A stretch of 6,915 nt of DNA from JAEUPI01 sp035499355. Lineage in GTDB: Bacteria > Pseudomonadota > Gammaproteobacteria > Burkholderiales > Burkholderiaceae_C. Within the stretch, counting starts at the first letter, position 1. Every line of letters begins with the position of its first letter. The stretch lies in assembly GCA_035499355.1 (NCBI GenBank), contig DATJYZ010000144.1, forward strand, positions 1 through 6,915, read 5' to 3'. Below the pieces are notes generated by a model. That model had not been told where the DNA came from. It did no database searches and saw only the letters and a list, made by a program, of their open reading frames with translations. The position numbers and the translations under genes were made by a program. Positions 5,801-6,915 of the stretch are shown here, one piece after another.

Positions 5801-6529
5801 TCACGGCCCAGCCTTCTCGACCTCGCCGTAGGCGTGGTTCATCCACAGCTTCAGGCGCTGGCGCTCCATGATGCCCAGGACGGGGGCTCCGGCTTCGGAC
5901 GCGGCGTTCTTGGCGGCCCAGAAGCTGCTGTTGCGGGCGTCGATCTTCTGCACCAGCGGGCCGTGCAGCTGCTTGAGGTCGATGGCCCTGGCACCGTAGC
6001 CGAGCGCGCGCTCGAGCTGACCCGATTTCTCGAGCATGCCGAAGTCGCTGCCGCGCAGCTGGTTGCGCACCACCACGTAGTGCACGCGGTGGCCGAAGCG
6101 GTCGAGCAGCTTGGCCAGCAGGTCGATCGAGTCGCGGCCGCTGTCCATCACGTGCCAGTACTTGAGCGTGAAGCCCGAGAGGTTGCCCATGTCGAGCACG
6201 CCGGATTCGTCCATCCACTTCACCAGCGGGTCGTGCGTCTGCGCGGCGAGATCGACCAGCACGCGAATACCGGCACGCGCCACCGCCGCCTCGACAATGC
6301 GGTCGAGTGCCTCGTACTGGTCGACCAGCGCCTCCGATGCGTAGTCGGCGTAGAAGCGGCGCAACGAGCCGTGCGAACGGTCGGTGTCGAAACCGACGAA
6401 GGGCCACTCGTGGTCGATGAAGTACTGCGCCAGCACGCGCGCCACCATCGACTTGCCGACCCCGCCCTTCTCGCCGCCGATGAGATGGATGACCGACGTG
6501 GGGTTGTGTTCGAGCGTGGGGATCTGCAT
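5801..6529 (-). CDS. Orphan ParA/MinD-type P-loop ATPase
   Basis: A 242-residue protein with the deviant Walker A box of the ParA/MinD/SIMIBI class: GGEKGGVGKS at residues 18-27, with signature Lys21 and P-loop Lys26. It is followed by FDTDRSHGSL (Asp48, Asp50) in the switch I position and a Walker B-like VLVDLAAQ (Asp93). The usual DxDPQ of ParA is replaced by DTDRS, which is closer to TraL/MobD-like plasmid mobilisation ATPases, and databases often label such proteins mobilization protein; that label should not be trusted here. The C-terminal half (GFTLKYWHVMDSG, HYVVVRNQLRG, LKLWMNHAYGEVEKAG) is soluble, with no membrane segment or MinD-like terminal amphipathic helix that I can recognise. 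No parB, centromere-like repeat array or mobilisation gene is nearby. The start is ATG 6529; upstream in-frame sequence is arginine-rich and non-homologous. No clear Shine-Dalgarno sequence is present. Cargo or role is unknown. Confidence 0.85.
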   Translation of the reverse strand: MQIPTLEHNPTSVIHLIGGEKGGVGKSMVARVLAQYFIDHEWPFVGFDTDRSHGSLRRFYADYASEALVDQYEALDRIVEAAVARAGIRVLVDLAAQTHDPLVKWMDESGVLDMGNLSGFTLKYWHVMDSGRDSIDLLAKLLDRFGHRVHYVVVRNQLRGSDFGMLEKSGQLERALGYGARAIDLKQLHGPLVQKIDARNSSFWAAKNAASEAGAPVLGIMERQRLKLWMNHAYGEVEKAGP

Positions 6530-6811
6530 GGCGGCGGCGCAACGCAAGTGGGTTGGTGCGGCGGATTGTGCACCGCGCTGCTGCCGGCACGGCCGCGCGA
6601 CGCGTCGCGCGCGGCGCGGTGTGGCCTCGAGGGGACGCGCGCGGGCCAGCAGGTAGCATCGCGGCGGTGCGGCGTACCGCACGCGGCCCGACTCAGGAGT
6701 GCCGGGGCAGCATGGCGATCGCCTTCGTGCACCAATACCTGGCTCGCGAGTCTTCGGGCCCGTCAGCATGAACCGCCGGCAGCCCAGGCGCCGGCCGCGG
6801 ACAGCCGAGCA
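6530..6811. other. Intergenic region upstream of the ATPase gene
   Basis: These 282 bases separate two minus-strand genes and must hold the ATPase promoter unless it is read through from upstream. I see no convincing gene. The region contains an 18-bp perfect palindrome at 6594-6611, a smaller dyad GTGCGG-CGTA-CCGCAC at 6667-6682, and CCGGC-N9-GCCGG at 6776-6794. No clear sigma-70 promoter is visible on the minus strand. Confidence 0.5.
6594..6611. promoter_or_regulatory. 18-bp perfect palindrome upstream of the ATPase gene
   Basis: CGCGCGACGCGTCGCGCG reads identically on both strands, centred between 6602 and 6603, 65-82 bases upstream of the ATPase start codon at 6529. The position suits an operator or a dimeric protein-binding site. 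The low complexity (CG steps around ACGCGT) means that chance in a GC-rich genome cannot be excluded. Confidence 0.3.
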
Positions 6812-6915
6812 TCACTGGGCCGGCACGTTGCCGGCCTTGCCCGCGGCCTCGTCGTCGATGGCCTTCTGCACCGCGCGGTAGAACGCCTCGCGCGCCTCGC
6901 TGGCGGTGCGGTCGC
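6812..6915 (-). CDS. C-terminal end of an unidentified protein (5' truncated)
   Basis: Reading the minus strand from the window edge, codons run in frame from 6913 to the TGA at 6814-6812 and encode 33 residues: DRTASEAREAFYRAVQ, then KAIDDEAAGKAGNVPAQ. Third codon positions are almost all G or C and the amino acids look like a real amphipathic helix with a flexible Ala/Gly/Pro tail, so this is probably the end of a genuine gene. The fragment is too short for me to name a family. It lies upstream of, and points the same way as, the ParA-like ATPase gene, 282 bases away, so the two need not be one operon. Confidence 0.6.
   Translation of the reverse strand, partial: DRTASEAREAFYRAVQKAIDDEAAGKAGNVPAQ
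6818..6836 (-). terminator. Strong hairpin in the last codons of the right-edge gene
   Basis: GGCCGGCA (6818-6825) and TGCCGGCC (6829-6836) are perfect inverted arms of 8 bases with a 3-base loop, just before the stop codon of the minus-strand partial gene. In its mRNA this would be a very stable stem. No U-tract follows, so it may simply be coding sequence (codons for Ala-Gly-Asn-Val-Pro-Ala), or an RNA 3'-end stabiliser. Confidence 0.25.

Noticed and set aside
5793..6659. Long minus-strand frame over the ATPase gene
   Set aside because: Arg/Pro-rich shadow frame; the true frame holds the P-loop and switch motifs.
6712..6771. Small plus-strand frame of 19 codons starting MAIAFVHQYL
   Set aside because: No good ribosome site, no neighbour in the same direction and too short to distinguish from chance.

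Overview
The window is a stretch of ordinary-looking bacterial chromosome with very high G+C (roughly 70% by eye, third codon positions almost all G or C). The protein types suggest a betaproteobacterium of the Burkholderiales, perhaps a Rubrivivax/Leptothrix/Ideonella-like lineage. This is an inference from gene content and composition; there is no rRNA or other taxonomic marker. I see no tRNA, rRNA, CRISPR array, insertion sequence, phage gene or attachment site.

Layout, left to right. (1) Positions 1-1269, plus strand: the C-terminal 422 residues of a tannase/feruloyl-esterase family alpha/beta hydrolase, cut by the window edge. (2) About 195 bases without a gene, then 1465-2970, plus strand: a lipoprotein zinc metalloprotease of family M48 with an extra C-terminal domain. 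(3) Convergent to it, on the minus strand, a two-gene operon: a small exported single-PDZ-domain protein (4157 to 3768) followed, with a 4-base GTGA overlap, by a SMUG1-type uracil-DNA glycosylase (3771 to 3001). (4) Divergent from that pair, plus strand: a DUF2889 protein (4248-4796), and 2 bases later a D-2-hydroxyacid dehydrogenase (4799-5785). (5) Convergent again, minus strand: an orphan ParA/MinD-type P-loop ATPase (6529 to 5801). (6) At the right edge, the last 33 codons of another minus-strand gene (ending at 6812).

The genes look like independent housekeeping or accessory modules, not one pathway: ester hydrolysis, envelope proteolysis, base-excision repair, 2-ketoacid reduction and an ATPase of unknown job. 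Two short operons are well supported by spacing (PDZ-SMUG1 and DUF2889-dehydrogenase).

I did not find a clearly new multi-gene system. The points most worth a second look are the vertebrate-like SMUG1 translationally coupled to a periplasmic PDZ protein, the ParA-like ATPase without a ParB partner, the M48 lipoprotein with an unassigned C-terminal domain, and several inverted repeats. The best of these are an 18-bp perfect palindrome upstream of the ATPase gene and a TGCCA-N11-TGGCA dyad in the divergent region.
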